Positions 12,430 to 25,080 of a DNA stretch of 64,000 nucleotides are shown piece by piece (within the stretch, counting starts at the first letter, position 1; every line of letters begins with the position of its first letter). Position numbers and translations under genes: made by a program. Under the pieces are notes generated by a model. It saw nothing but the letters and a program-made list of their open reading frames with translations, searched no databases and had not been told where the DNA came from. The stretch is taken from the NCBI RefSeq assembly GCF_015832195.1, contig NC_052017.1, forward strand, positions 52,219,652 through 52,283,651, read 5' to 3'. The DNA is from Motacilla alba alba (taxonomy: Eukaryota > Chordata > Aves > Passeriformes > Motacillidae).

Positions 12430-12900
12430 TAACTGGCATCTTTGCTCTGGTGGCCATTCCACAGCCTGACGTATCCCAGCGTTAGAAAACTCCTCTGTGA
12501 CTTTTAGCTCATGGTTTTTTGCAACACTTGTCTTTCATGATAAGGCACCGTGCCCTCTGCTGTCTCCTCTCGGCTCGGCATTCACATCCTGCAGATAGCT
12601 GTGCTCCCTCTCCTTTGTGCCTCCCTGCTCAGACCTCAGTCAGAATGTGCTATTAGCAACTGGGATCTCTTTCCACACTAGTTTTCCTGCCCTTCTCAGA
12701 ATTCATTCCAGTTATCTTTCAGGTAACAGCATGCCCAGAAATTAAGGCTACATTCCAGTGCCTGAAACGAAGCTTGTAGTGACTCAAGCCAAAACATCTT
12801 TGGTCTGTTTTGCTACTGTATTACTCTTCACTGCATGTCCAATTTGCTGCATACTACTACCATTAAATCTCTGCTGACATTACTGCTTTCCAGGTTTCTC
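12430..12900 (-). mobile_element. Decayed CR1-like LINE fragment (antisense to + strand)
   Basis: On the plus strand, blocks such as 'gcgttagaaaactcctctgtg', 'cctgcccttctcagaattc', 'ttccagttatct' and 'gcatgcccagaaatta' follow one another. In the antisense 3' part of CR1 elements, 'gttagaaagttttcct', 'gccctcctctggactc', 'ctccagtttgtcc' and 'gtgcccagaactgga' occur in that order. Individual blocks are badly mutated but the order is kept. The element's sense strand is minus. Ends are approximate. Confidence 0.5.
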
Positions 12901-13599
12901 CCTCCCATTGTGTGACTATTTCCCATCTGGGCTTTTCTCACGTGGGAAATATTCACACAAATTCAAGACTTCGGCAGAGCTTCCCAGCTGCATTAGGCAT
13001 TTCACCAATAAATCACTGTTTCCTGTGGCAGAAGAGAAAACTGATTGGAACAGCCTTTCAAATCCCAGATGCAGTGATACTCACCCTTCCCTATTCCCTT
13101 ACTCCCAAATCCTGCGTAATATCACAAGCAAAATTTTAAACAGAAAATTGAATCCAGCAGGATTTCAGGGAGGATTCAAAGTTGCAGTCCTAAGAGCTGG
13201 CGAGGATCCCCATGCTACCTCTAAAAGACATTGAAAAACTGACTGGAAAAAAAAAAGCTGAGTTTATTTTTGCTGTGTTAACCAAGGTTATGACCTAGTG
13301 CACAGCCATCAGGATTACTTCCCTGTTCCTTAAGTTTTGGCTAAGTTGATGTTGTATTTTAGTGTTGTTGAGATGAGGTAGAGTTGATTTAGACACCTGG
13401 CCACCCTGCAGGGTAAATACAGATGATATGGGGTATTCAGGAGGGACAGCCTGACAGCCTCTTCCTGGTGGTGTGCAAGGCCAGGACCCTTCAGAAAACA
13501 AAGCAATTCCCATAGGAACATTGTCAGTGTGACTTCAGCCCTGAGGATGATGAAAAGATAATATTTCATCCAGAGTTCTTCGGTGTCACCAGCGAGGAT

Positions 13600-14400
13600 G
13601 TAAAACTGGCTAAGGCGGTTCAGACCCTAGACCACCTAGTCCAGGGCCCTCTTCCCAGTAGTGCCTCCAGGAGGGCAAGGATGAGAACAGGGCAACCATA
13701 TGTCGTAATTCCTTCTTTCAGCCTACAAATATTTTCAGCTCAGGGGATTTCCTGGCCCTGGTGAAGCTTTTCTGTTTTGTCACCCAGGGGATTTCTATTT
13801 CAAGCACTTGTTCAGTCTCTCTTCAAGCCTATGTAAACTTTTTATATTCATGTAGTTCTTTGGTAAAAGCTCTACAGGCTCTCTAATTGCTGACTAAAGA
13901 AAACACTTCTCTATGTGACAAACCCAGCTCCATTTACCTTCATCTGGTGGCTCTGGTTCTTTTATTGGAAAAGGGAATTCACAATCCAGCCACTCCTCAC
14001 TACTCTGGATTTTGTAGACCTTTATTTTATCTCCACCAAGTGTAGGCAAAAGAGTCCAAGACTACTCAGGGATTCCTCACATGAAAGCCATTTCATACCT
14101 TTGATCATTCCTGTTTCCTTTCTTTGAGTCCCTCTTCCAGGGCTCTCAAGCTGGGGACAATACTGAAGGGAGGGAATGGAGGAATGGTACAGTGGCACAA
14201 TGATTTTTCATGTTTTTCTTTTTGTTAATTTTCCAGCTCCTCACTTACTTGAGTTGCCTTTGGATTGAGCCAAAAGTCTCTGCACGTTGATAACATGCAA
14301 CAGCCTGTGTTGCTGGAGAAAAAAGACTTTGCTGTCTGGTCACTGCTAGAATTAAGTTTCTTAGCAATAGATCAGATCTGAGATGAAAGATTACTAACAC
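13600..14400 (-). mobile_element. Decayed CR1-like LINE fragment (antisense to + strand)
   Basis: Plus-strand blocks 'gaaagccatttcatacct' (14083-14100), 'ttgatcattcctgtttcc', 'ctttgagtccctcttccag' and 'ctggggacaatactgaag', then 'tggcacaatgatttttc', parallel the antisense 3' region of sauropsid CR1 copies. There, 'gaagctgttccatgcc', 'taatcatttttgttgcc', 'ctctgaaccttttccag' and 'ctgcacacaatattcaag' occur in the same order and spacing. Further 5' on the plus strand, 'tagaccacctagtccagggcc' is also CR1-like. This is the same orientation as the relic at 12430. It may be a second copy or a continuation broken by unrelated sequence. No coding capacity remains. Confidence 0.7.
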
Positions 14401-17400
14401 AATTCAGGGCAGCTCCTGGATTTCTTAGCTCAGGTAAATCTGTAAATTAAGCAGTGCCAAGGTTTGAGCCTTGGAGCTCAGTCATTGGCACCTTCATTAC
14501 TGTGCTCCTGGCTGTGGTTTTGTCCTGCACCAACCTGCCCTCTCCCAAACAACTTCCAAGCACGCTGCAAGAATTTGCATGGACCAGGGATGGTTCCCAA
14601 AACAGTCTGGCTGCAAATCAGATGCTGTTAGTTCCTTTTACTGTGATTTAGAGGATGAGAGAGACTAATATTATAAATATGGCCAAACATGCCAGCTGGA
14701 CTCAGAGAGAGGGAAAGGGTCTTGGATATACCCAAAAGCTTCCCTGTGGAATGATGACATTAACAGAAGCAAGGGCAGGATCTAGAACAGGCATGGAAAT
14801 GGTTTGACCTGATTGTAGGATACTAAGAAATTATTACCAGCATTGGTTATGCTTTTTACATTTAGGTATGACAATGAATTTCTGTCTCCAAAACTTTCCA
14901 CCTGCCCACTGTTCTCAAGCATCCAAAATTGGGGATGATTGGATTATTCTAGATAAGAAGATTCATAAATTTATTTTGCTGCAGGGCACGAAAGAATCCA
15001 TGCTGAGGGGAAATGTTGATTTAATTGATTTCATTGCAAAGCAAGTTTAAGGAAATCCAGCTACAACTTGCATGGAAAACAGTCCAAAGGGTTGGTTGCT
15101 TTTGACTATGATGAAAGGCTATCCATATATTTTACAAAGGTAAATGTAGCTTGGGCATAGAAAGGTGCAAACCTTCTCCATTTGCCTCAGTGCTGTGCTA
15201 CCCCAAAGCATTTCTACTGCTTTAGGTGTCATCACTGCCATACTCACTATGCTGATCTATCCAAATGCATCTCTTTTATTTCACTTGCAGCAGCACTGGC
15301 AGCATAAAAACAAATTTCCATTTAAATTTTTTTACCATCTGGGGTAACAAATAATACATAAGGTAACTGTAATGGAAAGTGACAAGGGACAGGAAGTTTC
15401 TTGTTTATTGCAGTTAATTTACACTGTGCATCAAGAGCATTTACATATAGTTAATGCACCATTGCCAGTGGTTCCCCTGTTGTTTGTGCAAGTCTTTTAC
15501 ACAGCAACAGAGAGAACATTTGAATAGATAGAAGAAATTAGGTACAGGCAGCAGAGATTCACATCTAGTAAGCAAAGCTTCAAGTGCTTACAGAGACCAA
15601 TGTAAGTAGAGGAGGATTGCACTGGGTATTTTAAGTTGCTTTTATGAAAACTGGTGAAATAATGACCATACTTGTTTATTGATACTGGTTTAGTGAGGAG
15701 AGGCCAGCATTCCCAGTGAGTGATTTGCATTAGTCATCAGTTACTTATTTTGTGGCTACGAGGTACAAAGAACATAAAAGAATGTCAGAGAACTAGAATC
15801 AAAACTCAGCAGTTGGGAAATGCCAAAATTAAGGTCCCTGATTTGAAATGTAAACAAAATGGAACAAGTTGGAAGTTACTGGGACAATGTACACAATAAG
15901 AGATTTTTCATCCCCTTGTAAAGTGGTGGCTGCAATTCTACAGCTTGAAAATGTTAGTCATATAGTACACAAACTCTCAGTCTGAGTCTTAAAAACTAGT
16001 TATTTTATGTTACTATTTTAATGATTAAATATGGAGCCTACTGAATAAGAGGAACCTCCTCTCTACTTGTGCTTACTCTACTTGAAACAAGTGCTACACA
16101 ATTTTCTGTTACCTTTAGACTCTAGACTCTTGACAAAATTCCAGAAGCTCTCAGATCATTCCCAGCAAACTGGAGGTTATATCTTTATTCCCCAGACACA
16201 TAGCTGGCTGCACAGATGGACAATTCCTGGGGACCCTTTTACAAATTACAAAACACCTTGGCTGACCACAACTGATCACGCTGTGATTTTCCTGATCCAT
16301 TCAGTCTTAGGGATTTTGTTTTCTGTGCATTGCCTGCTGTGCTGAGCAACACCTGTTTCCTGCTGATATCTACAAAGTTGTCACAGATAGATGAACCTCA
16401 GCAATCCCCAGTTCTCCTTTCCTTGTGCTTGCACTGTGTTCTCAATCCTTATGGTAGCATTTGTGTGTAGTATATCCTCTGAGGCCTTCCAGGACCAGAA
16501 TGAAAACAAAGGCAAAAAAAAAGTGAAACATGTTAGTTTCTGGGGGAAAAAAACCACCCTATATAGTTTTATTTAGTGATTTGTGAAGCACTGCATCCCA
16601 TACTGGTATATGCAAAGGCTTTCACCTACAGCAAGATAGATTTTGAGCCTGTAAGGGTGTCAGCAACTTATATAAGTCTATACGGCAGGAGTGGGAATGG
16701 AAAAGGCACTGTGGAGGCGGCAACGCAAACACGTCTTGGCTGTAAAGGAAAAAGAAGATAGGGGAAAAAAATGTCTTGGAGAAAAAGGAGAGATTAAAGG
16801 GTGGAGAAATTTGCTTGGAGGGATACTTGTTGACCTTGTAGAGACAAAAGCAGAATCATCTTCTGCCAAAGCTTTGTCTCATTTTGGCTTCAGTTCTATT
16901 GCTGGGAAAGCCAATGCACTAAGGCATAGGAAATAAGTGGAGGGGAGCTATTTTCCTATCCCTCACTGGAGAGCCAGGTCCAGCGCAGGGACCATTGGTG
17001 ACTGGCAGTGTGAAGCAGACAGCTGGTGACACTTCCCCCAGTCAGAAATAAAGTGGGCTGCAACGACCTGCTCTGCTCATATTGCCATAGCAGCACCTAC
17101 ATCATGAGGATGTGTCTGGGACTTTCCCATCCATCTCTCAGATGATTTCCAGTGACAGGGTACCCTGACATGCTGCACTCGGCAACGTGCCTGAGCAGCT
17201 GAATGGTGGTTTAGTTTTGATTGTCATAGAAGTGAAGGTCTTTGTTCTTTCCTTTCCATTCTTTCTGCAAGTTCTGTGGAAGCCAAATGTGCTCAGAAAA
17301 CTAAAGTTATCTTCATTTGCAAGGAGATTTTTAGGTGTAAGGTGCATCATACCCAGTCTTCTGACTTTAGAAATGATACATTAAGCCCTAAAAATTAGTG

Positions 17401-18790
17401 TAATTAACTTTTTCTAAGGTAATACCTTTTTAAGTACTTTTCTTTCTAACTCCTTTTTTATCCCCCAGGCCTTAAGTTCATGTTTTCAGACTTGTCTCTG
17501 CAGGCACAAAACCTACTTTTTCTTTTAATGAAAGCTGAGATTTTTCACAACTCCAGAATCTGGAGCTCTGAGCAAAACAAACAATAATTACAGCTATGAG
17601 ACCTGGCAGTACAGAGAAGGTAAAGCCTTCAAAATGCCTTCTTGCCTCTACTAGCAAAACCCTTCTTTTACTGTATAAAAGCAGCTAATCTTCACCTAGA
17701 TGATAATTTAAGTTACTGCAAGACAGCTGGAAGGGGCAGTGGAGATGTGGACAATGGCATTGTTTCTCTGTTGGTGGCTGTTCTGCTTCCCTCTGACCAT
17801 ACACAACCCCAACGGCACATATGGATATCTGTGCCTGGGGAAGGGCAAAGGAGGAGGAGAGCTTTTGAAGTTTTAGAAAAGAGAAGTTCTGTTCTGTAAG
17901 AATTCATCCTGGTACTTTCTGAAATCTGATCCATACTTTCATCTGCTTGAAACAGAATATTCATACTGAGCAGATACCTTGGAAAGTTTTAGAAAGAAAA
18001 GCATACATATCTTTCTTCAGTGGTTGCCTTCTCTGATTTTTGTACTGCAGATGTACTTGCATCCTAAACTGCAGTAAACAACCTTTGGGCTGAATAGTGG
18101 GCAGGCATATAACAAAGTGCATACTCTGAGTACATGTCTGGGGGCAAAAAAGGTAGTTAACCAGTAAAGACAAAGCATCAATATCCTTTGGCTTCTGGAA
18201 ACCCTTACTTGTACTTTTATGAAGATCACAGAATTTATTATCCAATTATGACTCTATGACCTCCTCTAACTGGCTGTTATATATGAAGAAATCAGAAGGA
18301 AAAAAATGAATCTTGTTTCAAAATCTAGGCTTGTTCTAATATAATCTTCACTCAGCCCTGAATACTTAAAGAATTTGTTTGCAAAGTTAGTTCTAAGCTT
18401 TCACTCATGTTCACCGAAACAGTTCAGCAAAGGCTATCCTTTACAGAAACATGATTACTGATAAAAACCTATAGCCTGCACTACAGCTGTTATTTATGAT
18501 TGACACAATTAGAGGCTTTTGTCATAGAAAATAAACTGGGTAATAAATTTGTAAGAACCTCAATGTAGCCTCTGCAAATTTTTCTAGGGTAATATTCCAC
18601 CCCACAGAAAGAGCCCTTCATTGTGTGTTTATGCAGAGTTTATGTCTGAGAAATTAACTGAATCACAGATGTTGACTGCAATTATCAGTCAGTATCCTTT
18701 TTAACTCCTATAGTGGTTCTAATGTTTCTGTCAGTGTAAGATGTTTTTCTTTCAGTGTAAGAGGTAGCAAGTAAAGGGTTGTGAACATTA
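14401..18790. other. Non-coding, purine-rich patch near 16735-16830
   Basis: No gene or repeat family was recognised. Between about 16735 and 16830 the plus strand is strongly purine-biased, with runs of A and G and few pyrimidines. Open frames there are by-products of this bias. The rest is ordinary AT-rich sequence. Confidence 0.5.
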
Positions 18791-18794
18791 AAAA

Positions 18795-18855
18795 TATGCA
18801 TGTACACACAAACACACATATTTGTGCGTGTACACACCTATATATTATATATATT
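18795..18855. repeat. Imperfect AC/GT and TA alternating tract
   Basis: Alternating purine-pyrimidine sequence with interrupted CA steps (18801-18838) runs into 'tatattatatatatt'. It is a degenerate compound microsatellite just upstream of the candidate LTR. Confidence 0.75.
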
Positions 18856-18985
18856 TTAAAAAATAGATTGATGTATAATATATAATGGGTATTTATAGCT
18901 TCAAAGTTTTTCAGAGTTTTTCTTTCAAAGCTTGAATAAATTGATACTCTTGGTCAGGTTTTCTGGAGTCTTCCCAAGCCCAAAC

Positions 18986-18999
18986 ATGGCGTTTATATC
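18986..18999 (-). promoter_or_regulatory. TATA/poly(A)-signal-like block of the candidate LTR
   Basis: The minus strand reads gatataaacgccat. The 'ataaacgccat' part matches the sequence spanning the poly(A) signal in avian leukosis virus-type LTRs, with AATAAA altered to TATAAA. It lies about 25 bp downstream of the proximal CCAAT element on the minus strand. Confidence 0.45.
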
Positions 19000-19022
19000 G
19001 GACTTCGGAACGCCACAATCGT

Positions 19023-19027
19023 CCAAT
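19023..19027 (-). promoter_or_regulatory. CCAAT box (proximal)
   Basis: The plus strand reads gtccaatgac. On the minus strand this is the inverted form within 'attggacga', a nine-base string also found in avian leukosis/sarcoma virus LTRs near the same relative position. NF-Y-type binding is inferred. Confidence 0.45.
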
Positions 19028-19041
19028 GACCTTACACATTG

Positions 19042-19051
19042 CCTTATATGG
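19042..19051. promoter_or_regulatory. CArG box (SRF-type site)
   Basis: The sequence is ccttatatgg, an exact match to CC(A/T)6GG, the serum response factor site. It lies 42 bp from a second exact CArG box and between two CCAAT boxes, so the cluster is unlikely to be pure chance. SRF-type CArG boxes are a known feature of avian alpharetroviral LTR enhancers. Confidence 0.55.
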
Positions 19052-19074
19052 CAGCACACTCTTCTTCTTGTTAA

Positions 19075-19079
19075 CCAAT
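19075..19079 (-). promoter_or_regulatory. CCAAT box (distal)
   Basis: The plus strand reads aaccaatag. It lies between the two CArG boxes, 52 bp from the other CCAAT box, which matches the CArG-to-CArG spacing and may reflect an old internal duplication. Confidence 0.45.
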
Positions 19080-19093
19080 AGCATCACAGTTCA

Positions 19094-19103
19094 CCATATA
19101 TGG
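19094..19103. promoter_or_regulatory. CArG box (SRF-type site)
   Basis: The sequence is ccatatatgg, palindromic and an exact match to CC(A/T)6GG. On the minus strand it is the distal of the two CArG boxes in the candidate LTR. Confidence 0.55.
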
Positions 19104-19249
19104 ACATCCCAGCGTTTCCTCACCTGAGGTGCTGTTGGCTTAACTCTGCACTGCTGACATGTCCCGCTCCTTCTGCCCTCTGTGTTTCATCTTACATGCT
19201 GTTTCCACAGCCCGCATCCACGCTGTGCCTCACTCCCTTCTGTGGCTGC

Positions 19250-19313
19250 AGTCCCTGGAGAGTGGGTGGTGTCCCCGCTCCAGTCCCTGGAGAGTGAGTG
19301 GTGTCCCCGCTCC
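19250..19313. repeat. 32-bp tandem duplication
   Basis: Two adjacent 32-bp copies (19250-19281 and 19282-19313) begin with 'agtccctggagagtg' and end with 'gtccccgctcc', and differ at one position (G to A). They lie inside the candidate LTR in the part corresponding to U3, where retroviral enhancers are often tandemly duplicated. The low divergence indicates a fairly recent event. Confidence 0.93.
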
Positions 19314-19416
19314 TGTGTCAAGCCCTTGGCACACATTCCTCTGGAGACACTGAGTTCCAAACCTTTTTTAGAAAGACCCAGCTTGTGATTCCTCCAGCTG
19401 TATATGCACAATAGAT

Positions 19417-22400
19417 GGATACCAGGCACCTGTTGCTTAACTCCTTGCCAAGCTTTTCAATTTTAAATTGCACTAGATACTTGTTCAGAGGAATCTTTGT
19501 AACTTATTAGCTGTAGAATGTGTGGGAAAGTACCGGCCTTGTGTGGGAATGGCAGAAAACTGTCTTTTGAGGTATCAGAGAAAAACAATAGCCATGGACT
19601 TACAGCATAAATATGAAGCAACATCTGGTCTTAATTACTGTTGGGGAACGTACGTATATCATGCATGGAAATGATATCTATCAGAGGAAATTCCTCTCAG
19701 TTATATACCAGTGTAATTCAGCTGAATCCAAGTGATTTACTCCAGAGTCACCTTGCTGTAACTGAAAGTGGAGCTTGGTCCACCAACTCACTGCTATGAT
19801 CCCATGTAAGGAAGGACATGTAATGAAAATACGTGGCATACACTTAAATTATTCTTTGCTGAGCTTGAAGTGCAGCAGAAAAATACACATGAGACAGGGA
19901 CAAGCACATCAGGGCCCTGCTTCAATAATATTTAACTGTCTGAAATGATCACTTTAGCTCTTACGAAGAGTTATTAATATTTATTATTTGCATTTTAGTT
20001 GTGTCTGTAGGTCTCAGCTGAGGAAGATAACTATGAGATGTAAATCCCTGGGTTCCTGCAATATCCCCATAGCAATGACTGACGTTTTAAAAGCTCTGTG
20101 GATGGTCAGTATTCTAAGGAGGAAGTCATTCAAGATGGCATTCAGAGGGAGCTGCAGCTTGCATTACACAAGGCTTTTCAAAGAGATCCTGCAGAAATTC
20201 TTGGTATCAGACCCTGTACTTCCTAAATGACAATCCTCTTAAATGCCTTCTATATATTGCCTTCTCTTGTTTAAAAGTTCTGTTTTTATACGCTGCTAAA
20301 ATCAAGGCTGTGTCCTTGTATTCTGTAGGGAAGAAAAGGATTAATTCTTATGCTATACATTTCACATACAATAACACAAATATTGACATAATTTTTTAAT
20401 TAACTAATTTGACAAACTCAGTCTGCACTTGAACCTCTGTAATATTCCTCACAGATGCATGGATTTTTCAACTGCTGCATTGCATCCGTACACATACCAA
20501 AAGAGACTTGTAAGACTGATTCTTCCACCACTGTAGCTCACTGTCATACACAAGATACCACCATTTATCCTTTCTGTGCTGTTTCTTCCTTGTGATTTTG
20601 ATGTTCTATTGCAGAACATACTTCACTGCTGTTAAAATCCCTCTGTTATGCTCCAAATGTGTATTTCTAACTATAAGCCTAAATCAACCTATTTTCAGCT
20701 TTCTCAAAACAATCTGTATAATCACTGAATGGTTTGCATACTTCTAAGCTGTGTTAAATTGTCCTATAGGCCACCTGCAGGCAATGCCAGTTTTGATTAG
20801 CCACTATGGAATCCCAAACAAATTCTGCTTTACTTACACACCTGGGTTAGTTTGCATTTCACACTTTGTGTATTATTAATAAATCCTTTTTCTAAAATGT
20901 AAAAGATTTATGAAAACAGAGCATCTCGCTGTACAGCTTTAGCTACAAACTGCTTGCAGACCCCCTGTATGGTCCTCATCAGTACTAATACAGCAAGTAG
21001 AGCAGATACTCGAGGGTGAGCTCCCTCTGCTTCTCAGAGGTACCACACAACTTCTCCACTGTTCTTCAAATTAGACAGAGTAATATTTTTCTTTCAAATT
21101 GGTAGGATGAAGCCGGGCAGGAAAAGGAGACTGCTCTTGTTTTAATATCATAGCTAGTATGACACAGTGGAAAGCTTTCAGTATTTAATTTCTCAGTACC
21201 TAATTTCTCACCTCAGAGCTCAGTCTCAGTTCATCCTGCCTATCTCTCTGCTAACCAGCGGCCAAGCACATTTTTGGTTCCTCTTCCAATAAGCAATACT
21301 GAAAGCGTGTTACCTGATTTCTGTATCTTTGCCTAGGGAGACTTGAGAAACTGGCCTGATCTTTACCATGCTTTCCACCAAACATGAAGGTTCTTGAATC
21401 TGACCAGGCATCCATCCCCCATTCTTCATCACGATGCTAGAAGTTGTTGTTTTTGTGCTTCTGATTAAATTTGTGTATCTTAAAGAAGCCAAGTATACAA
21501 ATTATATCCAAATAGACCTTCAAGTGAAGAAAGCCTACTGTGTGACTTCTTTCCAGCAGAGAACTCCACAGCAAGAGTAGTGGAAGGGTTCTCATGCATT
21601 TTTGGAGGAGGCCTGTGAATCTGCTTTGAGCTTTTTTCTGTTTCCTCCTGAGCAGACATTCCTGTCCCCTCTGGTGCTTTGTTTAGCAGAATCAAGGCAG
21701 AATGGGATGTCCTAGTAAGCATAAGTTCCTTTTGAATTTTGCATTGATTATTTTCCTCCCATAGGCATGGCTCATTGTGTTCTGCATCTCACTACAAATC
21801 AACCTTTTTCTGCAGTGATGTCTGAGACCTACATCTTACTGCAAAGGAGGGACTGTAAAAAGCAAAATGTTGTAAATCATCTGGCTTTGAACCTCTGTCA
21901 GAAAAGCTGAGCTTAGGACAGAAGACTGATTTGCTCCTGAGGACATTTTTGTCTATCAATCATGAGATTATTTGGGAAAACAGGACCAGTACACCAGAAG
22001 TCCCTTTAGAAAATCCATGTTTTACTTACAGGGTCTGCTGCAAATACTTTGGGATTAATGACACTTTGAAAATTGGAGATAGCTGGAATCTTCTGAAATT
22101 TACATACTAAGTTAATGCTTTGGACCTTGTTTCTTTCCTGTGGCCACATAGAATAGGGAGGGGTGACTGGGGAGGATGTTATAAAGAAAATAAATATGGA
22201 AATTACCCTTCATAGGCATCATGGTTGAGTAACTGCTGTTCTGAACATCTTAAAAATGGACACTTGTTCCTCAGACTGGAATATTTTTCAGTTAAACGGG
22301 TTTATGGTAGCTTTGCCAGTTTTTATAACCAAGTCTAATTATAGCTTGTGATGTTAGGAAAGTGATCTATACTGTATCCTTCATATTTGGTTGACTTCTG

Positions 22401-25080
22401 TACCTAAGCTGCATTATATTGTAAAAAATTCAACAGTTGGAAAAGTTCAGTGAATCAATAAAAAGAATACATTAATTAAAAGAAAATGCATACAGCTGTT
22501 ATGTTTAAGGGGTAAAATTTACCTGGTAACTGATTTCTATTACTGCAAAAGAACTATGAAAGTGTTTACTGCACTTAGCATATGTTTAATGTCTTAACTC
22601 TGTTTTCACTTATGGCCCATTTCAATTCTTAACCTGCGATTTTCCCCTAAATGTGGTCTGCCCTATGGAAAAATTAGGACCTTTACTCTGGAAACTATGA
22701 GTGTTTTGTTCCAGTAATGAAGAGTCCCTTGTTTCCTGTCCCACAGAATTCCTGGTGTATAGCTGTCTGGAGTCTTTGCCTTCTATAGCAGGAATTGAAG
22801 GGAAGCTCTAGTAATTTATTTGCATTAATATCTTTGGTTTTCATAAGAGTTTTTTACTTGGGTTTTTTAGCTGTTTTTATAATATTGCAACTATTGAGCC
22901 TCTTAGTCTTTCTGAGCAAATGCAAAATTGACTATGAAAACAGAGTGTAAGTTATCTTTGGTAGTCAGTTGAAATATCTGCTGCTCAAAATCCAGGTTTC
23001 CTTTGATTAATCATTGTCACATTTTACATTAAGGCACCCCACTGTCCATATTAATTTCCTTTCTGATTGCATCTCCATAGCTCAGTAATTTCAGTTGCAC
23101 ATTTTGGAAGTGCTCTTTTTAGTTTATTCAGCAACGTGCTAAAGTAACACAATGGCTAGCCTTTCTGACAGAAAAGTCGTACAAAAATCTTTGTTCTTTT
23201 TCATCTGGCAGTTGTGGGTTGGTGCTGAAAAGATGGTTTCATACTGCACAGGGGAAAAGGGGTTAACCTGTATTTACATGTTGTTGTTGATTTTTACATC
23301 AATATCTTGCAAATTAAAAATCCTGGCAGTAAAAGTGACATGTGAGCAGTCAAGTGAACAGACAAGCAATGCTTTCATTCAGGAAGGTTTAAACAGGCTA
23401 AAAATTGGACTGAGACATGAACATTTTGTTCTGATAATGTCGGTTTGGCTCTGCTGCAATTTCATTACAGTGTTTCTAATCACATTGTTTCATGTTTTTC
23501 ATTAATCTGAGGTACAATAATCAAGTTCAATGTTCAGCTATGTAAGGAAAACATGAGCTGCCTAGCTAAACCCATTGAAAATATCCTTACATGTACTATG
23601 GAAAAATACACCTTCATAAACAAAGTGCACATGTCTCTCTGATGCTTAATCATGTTCCTCAGAAATAAAATGACCATGCTATATATGATTCTTAAGTTAT
23701 ATATATAGAAACAAGCTGTTCCATAAGCAATGTAGGTAATGAAGCCTGGTTTCCTTAAGGTTTGTGTTCTTTGTTCTTAAATCCTCAAATTCAGTTCCCT
23801 CAGAGTTTACAGTAACAATGACTCACCCATTGTGGATAATATTAGAAGTAAGTCAGGGCTTAAAGAAAGGCATGTTCCTACAGAATGGCACGGCAATGTT
23901 TGTTAAATCTCTGCAGGAAATTTCTACTAAATGTAGAAATTTAGGATGCCACATGCAGAACTGGTTAGTATTGTTCAAAACCAGAAGACTCCAAGCTCCA
24001 GCCATAAACTTAGACGCAAGTTATGCCAAGTGTACAAAGCAGTTTCTCCAAGCCCAGGCTAAGGGCACTCCTTGCGTCATGTTGAAGGTAAACTTGTACT
24101 GTTAAGTGACACCTCCAAAAGAGCTCCCAGTGCTTCAGCACTCACCTGGGAGATCTACAGTTTTGCACAAGAAGGATGAGAGCTAAATAAAGTGAAAAAA
24201 ATGGAGAAAGATAAGCCCATTTAGGTGTTCTCTGTTATTTGTCCATTTTGTACTTTGGCCATAAATTAGAGACTTTTTTTGGGTGACATACTCCTTACTC
24301 CTCACTCCTTCAGTGCAGCTGTATGCCTTCACAGAAAATTGATTAAGGAGTTGTGAAGCTGCACCTCACTGGGCAGTTTGATGTGGGACCCTGGGAACTG
24401 GCAGAAAATGAGAGAAAAAAGAAGGAGATTGTGAAGACAAACTTGGTCACCATATACTTTCCAAAGGCTGCGTCATCCATGAGACTGCTGATACACCTGG
24501 GAGGAGTGTAGAGCCCAGATCTCTTCTTAGCCACTGCTGCTCAGGTGAACCCTGCAAGGCAGATGCAAAGGCAAATGCACATCCCAGAGCTCAGATAGGC
24601 TCAGACATGAGTCATATACCCACCTGCTCTTCCCTAGCAAGATAGGGACCCTGGAGGCTGTGCAAAAATGCAATTTCAAGAAACAAGGCTGAAATTAAAA
24701 CTCAGGGACTTGTAGAGTACAGGCAGCAGGGTTATACAGCAGCTAAGCAGATCTGTGAACACAACACTGCTTATCATCCTAGTACTTAATAAAATCACTT
24801 CCATCTTGGCACTAATCTTTCTTCTTTGGCCTTGGAAAGAGAGAGAACAGCTTGCTTCTCAAAATCATGTTCAAACTTGATGCTGGTCTTTGTTGATAAT
24901 GGTATGTGTGTAGGTCAAACTTACCTGTCTGCTGCAACTGACATAGTGAAGGACCAAGAGAGGTTGGAAATGTTACCTGGTGGGAAGCAGGAGAAGAGAA
25001 TGAAACACTCTTTAGGCTCAAGTTAGACATGAGCATCCCTGTAATTTCTCCTCTTTCTTCCTCCACTTATTCTTCCTTGT
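19417..25080. other. Non-coding, no feature recognised
   Basis: AT-rich unique sequence. The best open frames (117 codons at 23152-23505 and 113 codons at 23764-24105, plus strand) show no domain or known relative and have no exon context that I can identify. Confidence 0.5.

Larger units (their letters stand above)
18942..19410 (-). mobile_element. Candidate solo retroviral LTR, alpharetrovirus-like
   Basis: Read on the minus strand, this segment contains in order a CArG box (19094-19103), an inverted CCAAT box (19075-19079), a second CArG box (19042-19051), a second inverted CCAAT within 'attggacga', a 'gttccg' block, and 'gatataaacgccat' (18986-18999). The avian leukosis/sarcoma virus LTR is known to carry inverted CCAAT motifs, a CArG box, 'attggacga', an 'attccg' block and 'aataaacgccat' around its poly(A) signal, in this order and at similar spacing. 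The proposed ends are TG...CA on the minus strand, flanked by 6-bp sequences differing at one base (ataaat at 18936-18941, atagat at 19411-19416) as possible target-site duplications. No primer-binding site or viral gene is seen. The core (about 18985-19105) is better supported than the ends, and the family could be another avian endogenous retrovirus. Confidence 0.5.

Noticed and set aside
18942..19410. Full provirus around the candidate LTR
   Set aside because: No second LTR, primer-binding site, polypurine tract or retroviral protein similarity was found in the flanks, so at most a solo LTR is supported.
23152..23505. Plus-strand 117-codon open frame starting with MASLSDRKV
   Set aside because: The start context is acceptable but the residue pattern matches no family and there is no splice or homology support.
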